Positions 1 to 7,804 of a stretch of DNA of 57,587 nucleotides are shown here, piece by piece (position 1 is the first letter of the stretch; each line of letters begins with the position of its first letter). The notes below the pieces were generated by a model that was not told the origin of the DNA, ran no database searches, and worked only from the letters and a program-made list of their open reading frames with translations. Source of the stretch: Verrucomicrobiota bacterium. GTDB taxonomy: Bacteria > Verrucomicrobiota > Verrucomicrobiia > Opitutales > Opitutaceae. The DNA lies in NCBI GenBank assembly GCA_947471035.1, contig CANIWJ010000007.1, forward strand, positions 1 to 57,587. The letters run 5' to 3'. The position numbers and the translations under genes were made by a program.

Positions 1-175
1 AATCCTGCGGTCACCGTTTGGTGAAGCGGGCGGGTGCCCGACGATTGTTCTGGTTTCATTCACCTCCAATCACTTCCCAAACGGCGACACCTCTTCAACT
101 GCACGTTTTCGGCTAAGAGCCTATCCGGCTAACCAATGGAGTGGCGTTGCCATGAAATACACTGGAATCGACTAC

Positions 176-645
176 CCTTGCGGCTCATTGAGGCGATGCA
201 GCCGTGCTGAGTGAGGGCCTGTCGATAGGCTGCGCTGGCGTATCGGCAGCCACGATCCGAGTGATGCAGCACTCCGGCACCTGGCCGACGTTGTCGCAGC
301 GCCATCGCTAGAGCCGTTAGTGGTAGCGCGGTTTCCAAGCTAGGACCCATGGCCCAGCCGATCAGTCGGCGGCTATAAAGGTCGAGCACACCGGCCAAAT
401 ACAGCCAGCCTTCTGCGGTTTCGCTGTAGGTGATATCAGTCACCCATATTTGGTCGGGCCGGGTGGGCGCTGGGGCTTCGGCCAAGCGGTTGGGCGCGAT
501 AGGCTGATCGTGGCGGCTGTCGGTGGTTCGCACTCGATAACGGCGCTTTTGCCGACCCTGTAGACCGGCTGAGCGCATCAAACGACCAACCTCCTCTCCT
601 GCCGTTCGTAAAGCGATCACCATGCGCTCACTCCCATACTCAATC
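176..645 (-). mobile_element. IS3-family transposase (OrfB) remnant
   Basis: The minus strand encodes the core of an IS3-type DDE integrase. Visible landmarks are the HTH-like YGSERM segment, the RYRVRTTDSRHDQPIAPN linker, the first catalytic Asp in WVTDITY and the second in HHSDRG. The protein stops matching the family just after SMSRKG, before the stretch that should carry the catalytic Glu, and the roughly 60-70 N-terminal residues are also missing. It is therefore a dead fragment. Boundaries are judged from where family resemblance ends. No terminal inverted repeats or target duplication were found, and the 175 bases to its left show no gene. Confidence 0.85.
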
Positions 646-691
646 GACTTCCCGCTCGCCCAAGCCCGGGATGCCGTTTGCATCGGCACCC

Positions 692-1372
692 ATGCTTCAA
701 GCCATCCGCTACCTGATCGACTTCATTCTCCACATCGACACCCACCTGGCCGAAATCATCGCCCAGTACGGGGCTTGGACCTACGCGGTGCTCTTCGCCA
801 TCATCTTCGTGGAAACCGGCCTGGTCATCATGCCCTTCCTCCCGGGCGACTCCCTGCTCTTCGCCGCCGGTGCCTTCGCCGCCCGCCCCGACACCGGGCT
901 CAACGTCCACCTTCTCGCCCTCCTGCTCTGGGTCGCCGCTGTGATCGGCGATTCCCTCAACTACGCCATCGGCGCCCGCCTCGGCCCCGCCGTGTTTAAC
1001 CGCCCCGACTCCCGCTTCCTCCGCCAGGCCCACTTGCGCCGCGCCCACGAATTCTTTGAACGCTACGGCGGCCGCGCCATCGTGCTCGCCCGCTTCGTGC
1101 CCATCGTACGCACCTTCGTTCCCTTCGTAGCCGGCGTCGGCCAGATGGATTACCGCCGCTTCCTCGCCTTCAACGTCGTCGGCGGCTTCGTTTGGATATT
1201 CGCATTCACTTACCTTGGCTTCGCCTTCGGCAACCAACCCGTCGTGCAACGCAACTTCAAGTTCGTCATCCTCGGCATCATGGTCGTCTCCGTCCTGCCC
1301 ATTGTCATCGAAGTCCTCCGCGCCCGCTTCGCCTCACCCGCCCTTAAGCCCCCCGGCTCTTCCATCGCCTGA
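692..1372 (+). CDS. DedA family inner-membrane protein
   Basis: DedA/SNARE-associated family membrane protein of about 226 residues. These proteins act in undecaprenyl-phosphate or lipid recycling and envelope homeostasis in many bacteria; the substrate here cannot be read from sequence. Family landmarks are the re-entrant segment with ETGLVIMPFLPGDSLLFAAG, the later conserved ARFVPIVRTFVPFVAG motif and a C-terminal hydrophobic helix. The ATG at 692 (MLQAIRYLIDF) fits the usual family N-terminus. An in-frame ATG at 671 would add seven residues. Only about 45 bases separate this gene from the IS3 remnant, so its native promoter may have been displaced. The helicase gene follows after 14 bases. 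Confidence 0.9.
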   Translation: MLQAIRYLIDFILHIDTHLAEIIAQYGAWTYAVLFAIIFVETGLVIMPFLPGDSLLFAAGAFAARPDTGLNVHLLALLLWVAAVIGDSLNYAIGARLGPAVFNRPDSRFLRQAHLRRAHEFFERYGGRAIVLARFVPIVRTFVPFVAGVGQMDYRRFLAFNVVGGFVWIFAFTYLGFAFGNQPVVQRNFKFVILGIMVVSVLPIVIEVLRARFASPALKPPGSSIA

Positions 1373-1386
1373 AGCGCCCTCATCCC

Positions 1387-3405
1387 ATGGATTTCCCCCT
1401 CGATAGCCGTCACTCCCAGCCATTCGAATCTTCCGTCCCATCGATCGACTTTCGCGCCGAGCTCAACGACGAGCAATTCGCCGCCGTCACCGCCGAGCCC
1501 GGTCCGCTCCTCGTCCTCGCCGGCGCCGGCTCGGGCAAGACCCGCACCCTCACCTACCGCGTCGCCTACCTGCTCTCCATGGGTGTGCGTCCGGGCGAAA
1601 TCCTCCTCCTCACCTTCACCAACAAGGCCTCCAAGGAAATGCTCGCCCGCGTCGAGCAACTCACCGGCGTGGAGCCCCGCCGCTTCTGGGGCGGCACCTT
1701 CCACTCCCTCGGCAGCCGCGTCCTGCGGATCTACGGCGACGCCCTCGGACTCCCGAAAAACTTCACCATCCTCGACGCCGACGAAGCCGAATCCCTGCTC
1801 AAAACCGCCGTCGAGTCCGAGGACAAACTCTTTTTCAAGGACAAGACCCACCCCAAGCCCGGCCCCCTCCACAACGTCATCTCCCTCGCGCGCAACACCC
1901 GCCTCGACCTGCTCGAAACCGTCAAACGCAACTTCCCCCAATACGACGAGATCGCCCACCGCCTGCCCGCTTTCGCCGCCGCCTACGCCTCCCGCAAACG
2001 CGAGCAAAACGTACTCGACTACGACGACCTGCTTGAACTCTGGCTCGAACTCCTGATCAAGGCTCCCGACATCGCCGTCTACTTCGCCAACCGCTTCCGC
2101 CACGTCCTGGTGGACGAGTATCAGGATACCAATACACTCCAGTCCGAGATCGTGGACCGCATGGCCGCCCACCACTGCGTCATGGCCGTCGGTGACGACG
2201 CCCAGTGCATCTACTCCTGGCGCGGCGCGAACTTTGAAAACATCATGACCTTCCCCGACCGACACCCGGGCACCGTCATTCACCGCATCGAGACCAACTA
2301 CCGCTCCACCCCGCAGATCCTCGCCCTCGCCAACGGAGTGCTCGAAGCCCAGCCCAAGGGCCGCCACTTCGAGAAGAAACTCATCGCCGCCCGCGCCAAC
2401 TCCACCAAGCCCTACGTCGTCCAGGCCATGGACGACCGCGAACAGGCCGACTTCGTGCTCAAGCGCATCCGCAGCCTCATAGAGGACGACGGCGTCTCCC
2501 CCTCCGAAATCGCCATTCTCTACCGATCCCACTTCGTCGCCCTCGAGATCCAGCTCACCCTCTCCCGCGCCGCCATTCCCTACACCATCACCAGCGGGGT
2601 GAAATTCTTTGAACGCCAGCACGTCCGCGACCTCGTTGGCCTGATCAACTTCGTTTACAACCCCGCCAACACCCTCGCCTGGGAACGCATCGCCATCCTC
2701 CTCCCCAAGGTCGGCGAAAAGGGCGCGGCCAAGATCCACGCCGCCGCCCTCGACCACGCCCGTTTTCTCCAGCAGGACTTCATCGACGCCCTCGCCTCAG
2801 ACGACGTCAAAGCCAAGGTCCCCGCCGCCGCCAAGGACGACTGGACACAGTTCTGCGCCTCCCTCCGCGAGGTCGCCCAAGCCATGCGCGACGAGAAACC
2901 CGCCCGCGCCATCGAGCTCGCCATCGAGGGCTGGTATGGCGACCACATGAAAGGTGCCTACGCCGACTACGTGGACCGCTACGAAGAGCTCAAAGCTCTC
3001 GTCGGCTTCGCCTCCCGCTTCGACGACATGCAAGAAATGCTCGCCCAAATCGTCCTGCTTAATGGCGAGACCAGCGACAAGGAGGTCGCGCCAAGCCAGG
3101 ACGCGATCAAGCTCACCACCGTCCACCAGTCCAAGGGCCTTGAATACGACGCCGTCTTCGTCATCGGCCTGGCCGACGGCATGTTCCCCGGCCGCCGCTC
3201 CATCGAGGACGGCGACGTCGAGGAAGAGCGCCGCCTGTTCTACGTGGCCGTCACCCGGGCCAAAAACGAACTCTACCTTTGTTACCCGAAGATCGCCTCC
3301 CGCGCCGGCCCCGGTGGCATGATGCTCAATCCCAGCCGCTTTATAACCGAGCTCTCGCCCAGCCTCTACGAACCCCTCCGCATCAAACGCCAATTCGGTT
3401 GGTAA
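1387..3405 (+). CDS. UvrD/Rep/PcrA-like ATP-dependent DNA helicase
   Basis: Superfamily 1A 3'-5' DNA helicase, 672 residues, acting in DNA repair or replication restart. All core motifs are visible: Q-motif LNDEQFAAV, Walker A GAGSGKTRTL near residues 46-55, motif II VDEYQDTN near 241-248, motif III GDDAQCIYSWRGA, motif IV NYRST, motif V TTVHQSKGLEYD, and motif VI EERRLFYVAVTRAK near 611-625. The length fits the Rep/PcrA class, slightly short of E. coli UvrD. It starts 14 bases after dedA on the same strand, so co-transcription is likely. I cannot decide between Rep, PcrA or UvrD orthology by eye. Confidence 0.93.
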   Translation: MDFPLDSRHSQPFESSVPSIDFRAELNDEQFAAVTAEPGPLLVLAGAGSGKTRTLTYRVAYLLSMGVRPGEILLLTFTNKASKEMLARVEQLTGVEPRRFWGGTFHSLGSRVLRIYGDALGLPKNFTILDADEAESLLKTAVESEDKLFFKDKTHPKPGPLHNVISLARNTRLDLLETVKRNFPQYDEIAHRLPAFAAAYASRKREQNVLDYDDLLELWLELLIKAPDIAVYFANRFRHVLVDEYQDTNTLQSEIVDRMAAHHCVMAVGDDAQCIYSWRGANFENIMTFPDRHPGTVIHRIETNYRSTPQILALANGVLEAQPKGRHFEKKLIAARANSTKPYVVQAMDDREQADFVLKRIRSLIEDDGVSPSEIAILYRSHFVALEIQLTLSRAAIPYTITSGVKFFERQHVRDLVGLINFVYNPANTLAWERIAILLPKVGEKGAAKIHAAALDHARFLQQDFIDALASDDVKAKVPAAAKDDWTQFCASLREVAQAMRDEKPARAIELAIEGWYGDHMKGAYADYVDRYEELKALVGFASRFDDMQEMLAQIVLLNGETSDKEVAPSQDAIKLTTVHQSKGLEYDAVFVIGLADGMFPGRRSIEDGDVEEERRLFYVAVTRAKNELYLCYPKIASRAGPGGMMLNPSRFITELSPSLYEPLRIKRQFGW

Positions 3406-3540
3406 GCCCTGCGCCTCCTCTCCGTCGATCCCGACAAGCCCAGCGCCGACTTATATCGCCTGGCGATGTTTACATACCTTGTTGCCCTTTTGCTCTATGC
3501 AACCTTGCCGCACCCCAAACTCGCGCCAAGCTTCGCAGGC

Positions 3541-3864
3541 ATGAGCACCCTGACCAAGCCCCGCGCCAAGCCCCTTTCTAAATCCGTTCCAAGGGTGAAA
3601 ACGGTCGCTCGCGCCAAACTCACGCCCCCGCCCGCCACGCCCGCCAAGTTCGCCAGGGAGGTCATGGCCGATTACCCCGCCCCTAAACCCCGCGCTGCCG
3701 CTCCCCTCCGGGTCTCCCGTCCAAACGCGGCCGCTTTACCCCCCCGGCTGGTTCCCCCACCAGGCCGGAAAGCTTCTGAAATCGCCGACTTGCTGCCCCC
3801 ACCAGATAAAAACTTTGACGCCGCATGGGTTGAAAAAATCGTGGCCTGCCGCTCAGACCGGTGA
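3541..3864 (+). CDS. putative antitoxin-like protein, unrecognised family
   Basis: A 107-residue protein with no family I recognise. It has a Lys/Arg/Pro/Ala-rich N-terminal two-thirds (MSTLTKPRAKP onwards, repeated PP and RAAAP runs). The only ordered-looking piece is the C-terminus, with GRKASEIADLLPPPDK followed by FDAAWVEKIV. Its stop overlaps the start of the downstream PIN-domain gene (GTGA), so the two are almost certainly translated together. By position and size it is the presumed antitoxin of that PIN toxin, with a C-terminal toxin-binding tail. That role is inferred from context only. An upstream ATG at 3466 would add a hydrophobic stretch; I prefer 3541. Confidence 0.6.
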   Translation: MSTLTKPRAKPLSKSVPRVKTVARAKLTPPPATPAKFAREVMADYPAPKPRAAAPLRVSRPNAAALPPRLVPPPGRKASEIADLLPPPDKNFDAAWVEKIVACRSDR

Positions 3865-4247
3865 TTTACGACACAAATTTTCTGATTGCGATACAAGGAC
3901 GGCTAAAACGCTTTAGCCGAGCCCAAGCCGTAGCCTGGTTAAAGCGGGAAGACGACGGAAACGCTTACATCCCCCGCATGGTGGAAATTGAATTTCGCGC
4001 CGGATTCCAGACCGACTTAGATGCCGAAGCCCACCTGCGTTTTTTTACGGTTATACCGATAAGCGATCCCCTGATTTCAGAAACCCTGCGCGTCATGCGC
4101 GACCTCCGCCAAACCGGCAAAGGCATCGGCGCTGCCGATTCCATGATAGCCGCCACCGCCCGCCTTTACGGCCTGCCCCTCGTCACCGACAACGCCCGCC
4201 ACTTCGCCCGCGTTCCCGGCTTGGACGTGCGCAGCTACATGGGTTAA
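3861..4247 (+). CDS. PIN-domain ribonuclease, VapC-like toxin
   Basis: A 128-residue PIN domain, the fold of VapC-type Mg-dependent RNases. Acidic active-site candidates are in place: Asp4 in IYDTNFLIA, Glu42/Glu44 in MVEIEF, Asp93 in GAADSMIAA and Asp110 in LVTDNARHF. The order and spacing match VapC proteins. The start is a GTG overlapping the upstream stop by four bases, the usual arrangement of a toxin-antitoxin operon with the antitoxin first. Cellular target (tRNA, rRNA or mRNA) cannot be predicted. The odd feature is that the partner is not a recognisable AbrB, MetJ/Arc, Phd or XRE antitoxin. Confidence 0.85.
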   Translation: MIYDTNFLIAIQGRLKRFSRAQAVAWLKREDDGNAYIPRMVEIEFRAGFQTDLDAEAHLRFFTVIPISDPLISETLRVMRDLRQTGKGIGAADSMIAATARLYGLPLVTDNARHFARVPGLDVRSYMG

Positions 4248-4291
4248 ACTCCGCCCCCCGCGCCGCGCCGCCGCCCGGATCACTTCCCCCC

Positions 4292-4882
4292 ATGCTCAAC
4301 CGCCAAACCTACTTCATCCGCGAACACGTCGGACTCCTGAAACTATTCGATGCGTACGACATCCTCGACCCCGTCTCCAAAGCAAAGATTGGCGAAGCCC
4401 GCGAAGAAATCAGCGGCTTGGTAAAATTCCTCCGCCTCCTCATCGACAAGAAACTCATGCCCACCCGCGTGGCGGTTTACGAAGGTGCCGAACTCACCGC
4501 CAATCGCCGCCTGCTCTTTTCTCTCCGTCGCGGCGTGGCCCTTTTCCGCCCCCGTGTGGACATCCTCGACGCCCACGGGACGTCCCTCGGCTACCTGCAA
4601 GCCAAGGCCTTTTCGCTCGGCGGAGCCTTTAGGGTGTTTACCGCCGACGGCCAGGAAGTCGCCCTCGTGCAAGGCGACTGGAAGGGCTGGAACTTCCGCT
4701 TCCTCAGCGGCCAGACCGAACTCGGCGTTATCACCAAAAAATGGGCCGGCCTTGGCAAAGAGCTCTTCACCACCGCCGACAACTACGTGATCAGCATCAA
4801 CGGCACCCCCGCCCCCGAGATCAACCTACTCCTGCTCGCGGCAGGCCTCGCCATCGACACTGTGCTGAAGGAAAAAGACTGA
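4292..4882 (+). CDS. LURP-one/phospholipid scramblase-like protein
   Basis: A 196-residue protein with the feel of the LURP-one-related/scramblase beta-barrel family. The N-terminal segment MLNRQTYFIREHVG is followed by an alpha region, then beta-strand repeats with DAHGTSLGYLQAKAFSLGG, VALVQGDWKGWNFRF and GVITKKWAGLGKEL, a pattern typical of this fold, and a C-terminal hydrophobic helix EINLLLLAAGLAIDTVLKE. Biochemical function in bacteria is not established. It sits 68 bases before a large AsmA-like gene on the same strand, hinting at a lipid or envelope role. Family assignment is by motif recognition and moderately sure. Confidence 0.7.
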   Translation: MLNRQTYFIREHVGLLKLFDAYDILDPVSKAKIGEAREEISGLVKFLRLLIDKKLMPTRVAVYEGAELTANRRLLFSLRRGVALFRPRVDILDAHGTSLGYLQAKAFSLGGAFRVFTADGQEVALVQGDWKGWNFRFLSGQTELGVITKKWAGLGKELFTTADNYVISINGTPAPEINLLLLAAGLAIDTVLKEKD

Positions 4883-4950
4883 TTCGCGACCGATTTACGA
4901 CCGCCATTCATCGTTGGACAAGCGCCCGGCATCGTTTCCATCCTGCCTTC

Positions 4951-7788
4951 GTGTCTCCCGCCAACGCCAAGCTCGCCCGCCGCTTCTTCGCGGTCATCGG
5001 TAACGGGCTACTCTTTGGCCTCTGGCTAATCCTCCTCGCTACCCTAGCGCTGCAACTCCGCATCGTGGCCGACGGCGGCCTGCGCTTGCCGGAATTCGTG
5101 ATCGAACACCTGACCGCCGATCTCCGCACCCGTGGCCTGGACATTCGGGCGGAAGCGATCTGGCTCGATCCCCAAGGCCGCGTCCTGGTGCGCGCCCCCG
5201 CTCTCGCCCTTGCCGTCCCCGCCGGCAACACCCCCGCTCCCTTCGCCAGCGCCGCCGCCATTTACCTTCAACTCGACCGCGCCGCCCTGCGCTCCGGCAC
5301 CGTCGAAATCAACCGCGCCGAAATTACCGGACTCGCCCTCACCCTGCCCGCGCTGCACTCCCCCACCGGCGCACCGCAAACTCTCCTCAACGCAGGTGAA
5401 TTTCGTCTCACACACGCCACCGGCACCGCCCTCTGGCAACTCGATCAGGCCAGCGCCCGCGTGCTCGACGTGCCCACCGCCTTCTTCGGCGCACTACCCT
5501 CCCGACCCGCCGCCAATTCGACCGCACCCGCCACCGATCTCACTCCCCTGATCAGCCGCAGCCTTATCCAAGCCGGTGCGCTCTACCGCCAGCTCGCCCG
5601 TATGCCCCTTGATTCGATCAAAATCCTTCGCCTCGACCTCGCACCTGATCGCTTCATCGCCTCCGCCGAAATCGCCTCCCTCCTCGTCCCCGCCCACCCT
5701 GCGCTGCCTCCCGCCCTTGTCGGAGCCACCCTTACCACCGCCCGCCTCTCGGCCAGTATTCCCTTCGACGACCCCGCCGGCGAGGAATTGCGCATCCACG
5801 CCGCTCACCTCTCGGTCCCGCCGCCCCTTGCCTTGGAAGTGGAGCAACTAGCCGCCCGACTGCGCCATCCCTCGGGCGGCCCCCTGTTCGCCGATCTCGC
5901 ACTTGGTCGAATCCATAAAATCGATACGGCCGTCCCTCCCGCCCCTTTGGTCGCCACCCTGACCTACGACCCTTCCTCCGGGCTGCTCGGCGGCGACCTC
6001 TCCACCCGCTTGGCCGACGCCCTCTGGTCCCTCGCGATCAACGGCCGACCCGCCCAACGCGCGGGCACCTTGGTCGCCGAGGGCGAACTCACCCCCGCCC
6101 TCTTACCCGTCGTCGCCTCCTACCTGCCGGAGAAAACCCGCCGCATCCTCGAACTCACCGACCCTGTACAACTCGCCTTCCAGACCGAATTCGATCCGGC
6201 ATTCGTTCTCCGCACCGCCCGCGCCCGTGTCACCGGCGGGCGCGCCGTAGCCGGCCACGTCATCTTCCGCGGCGCCACCGCCGAGTTGCTCTACGAACCT
6301 CTGGCCCACCGGTTCACCGCCTTCCCCGTCCTGCTCCACCTGCCGGAAACCTCCGCCTCCGGCAGCTACGAGATGGATACCCAAACCCTCGCCTTTCGCT
6401 TCCTCCTCGGCGGCAGCCTGCGCCCCATGGCCATCGAGGGCTGGTTCACCGATTGGTGGGATCGCCTTTGGGAAGACTTTCACTTCGGCCACGTCCCGCC
6501 CGCCGCCGAAGTGGACATTCAAGGCACTTGGGGCGACCCCGATGACACCACCGTGTTTGTCGGTGCCGCCTCCGGCCCCATGGCCCTGCGCGAACTCGCC
6601 CTCGATACCGTGGCCACCCGCGTGATGGTCCAGCACAACCACATCGACATCCTCGGCTTCCGCATCACCCAAGGCACCCACGCCGCCGACGGCCGCCTCT
6701 CGCGCCGACTCGCGCCCGGCGGTCCCGCCTGGGAACGCCTCGACTTCGACCTGCGCTCCGACCTCCCCATCACCGCCCTTACCGACCTGTTTCGCAACGA
6801 CGGACAGGAAATCGTCGCCCCCTTTGACCTGACCGTCACACCCCGCCTGCGCCTGGTCGGCCAGGCCTTCGGACCCGACGCCGGCGCCCTCGCCGGCTCC
6901 CAACGCTACACCCTCGACCTCGAAGTGCCCGGCTCTCTGCGTTACCACGATTTCCCGTTGGACAACCTGGCCGTTCGCATCCTCCGCCAAGACTCCGAAA
7001 TCCGCTTGGAAAACATGCGCGCCGGTTTCGCCTCCGGCGTCGTCTCCGGCACGGCCACTCTAGACGGCCCCGCCGACGCGCGCCGTCTCGCCTTCGACGC
7101 CGTGGCTACTGATGCCAGCCTCGACCTCGCCCTCGCTAAATGGCGCGAGTTTCAAGCCATTCGCACCCCACCCTCCCCCGCGACCAGCACGCCCGCCAAG
7201 CCCGACACCCGTGAAAAACCCCTGGGCGGCACCGTCCAACTCCGACTCGCCGCCCAAGGCCCCGCCAACGACCCGCTGGGCTTCACCGGCCAGGGCTCCG
7301 CGCTTGTCACCGGGGCCGACCTCGCCCGCATCCGTCTCTTCGGGCTTTTTTCCGAATTACTCAGCGAACTCGGTATCGGCCTCACCACCTTAAAACTCAC
7401 CGACGCAGACGCCCGTTTCACCCTCGACCGGCAACGCCTCGCCTTCTCGGAGCTCAACCTCAAGGGCGCGTCCACTCTGGTCGAAACCCACGGCGACTAC
7501 TATCTCGCTGACGGCAAACTCGCCTTCACCGCCAAAGTCCGCCCCTTTGAACGCAGCGGCAACCTCCTCGGCTCGACCGTGAATCTCGTGCTCAGCCCGC
7601 TCTCCACCGTGCTGGAAGTGGAGCTCGGCGGCACCCTGGAACAACCCGACTGGACCTTCGCCCTCGGCCCCACCCGCCTGCTGCGCCGCATCACCGGCTT
7701 CGGCCCCAAAGCCGCCGAGCCTCCTGCGCCAGTGCCTGCCCCCGCACCCGCCCCGCTTTCCCCTCGCATCGAATCGCCAAACCCCTAG
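4951..7788 (+). CDS. AsmA-like/TamB-YhdP-type envelope protein
   Basis: About 945 residues with one N-terminal membrane helix (FFAVIGNGLLFGLWLILLAT) followed by a very long beta-rich periplasmic region. The last 200 residues carry an AsmA-like C-terminal pattern: GTVQLRLAAQGPANDPLGF, LKLTDADARFTLDRQRLAF, then a strand series ending in PDWTFALGPTRLL and a Pro/Ala tail. Relatives (AsmA, YhdP, TamB, YdbH) bridge inner and outer membranes and move phospholipid in Proteobacteria. The frame is open further upstream into the preceding gene; no ATG exists in the usable interval, and the GTG at 4951 is the best start because it puts the helix near the N-terminus. Confidence 0.75.
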   Translation: MSPANAKLARRFFAVIGNGLLFGLWLILLATLALQLRIVADGGLRLPEFVIEHLTADLRTRGLDIRAEAIWLDPQGRVLVRAPALALAVPAGNTPAPFASAAAIYLQLDRAALRSGTVEINRAEITGLALTLPALHSPTGAPQTLLNAGEFRLTHATGTALWQLDQASARVLDVPTAFFGALPSRPAANSTAPATDLTPLISRSLIQAGALYRQLARMPLDSIKILRLDLAPDRFIASAEIASLLVPAHPALPPALVGATLTTARLSASIPFDDPAGEELRIHAAHLSVPPPLALEVEQLAARLRHPSGGPLFADLALGRIHKIDTAVPPAPLVATLTYDPSSGLLGGDLSTRLADALWSLAINGRPAQRAGTLVAEGELTPALLPVVASYLPEKTRRILELTDPVQLAFQTEFDPAFVLRTARARVTGGRAVAGHVIFRGATAELLYEPLAHRFTAFPVLLHLPETSASGSYEMDTQTLAFRFLLGGSLRPMAIEGWFTDWWDRLWEDFHFGHVPPAAEVDIQGTWGDPDDTTVFVGAASGPMALRELALDTVATRVMVQHNHIDILGFRITQGTHAADGRLSRRLAPGGPAWERLDFDLRSDLPITALTDLFRNDGQEIVAPFDLTVTPRLRLVGQAFGPDAGALAGSQRYTLDLEVPGSLRYHDFPLDNLAVRILRQDSEIRLENMRAGFASGVVSGTATLDGPADARRLAFDAVATDASLDLALAKWREFQAIRTPPSPATSTPAKPDTREKPLGGTVQLRLAAQGPANDPLGFTGQGSALVTGADLARIRLFGLFSELLSELGIGLTTLKLTDADARFTLDRQRLAFSELNLKGASTLVETHGDYYLADGKLAFTAKVRPFERSGNLLGSTVNLVLSPLSTVLEVELGGTLEQPDWTFALGPTRLLRRITGFGPKAAEPPAPVPAPAPAPLSPRIESPNP

Positions 7789-7804
7789 TGCCTTACTTCA
7801 CGAA

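Noticed and set aside
1210-2757. Long open frame antisense to dedA and the helicase
   Set aside because: Its translation is Gly/Glu/Asp/Val-rich with no domain, the usual mirror image of GC-rich coding sequence. The plus-strand helicase has every family motif.
3466-3540. Upstream start giving the putative antitoxin a hydrophobic N-terminus
   Set aside because: It would add 25 residues resembling a signal peptide to a protein expected to be cytosolic. The ATG at 3541 begins the charged region.
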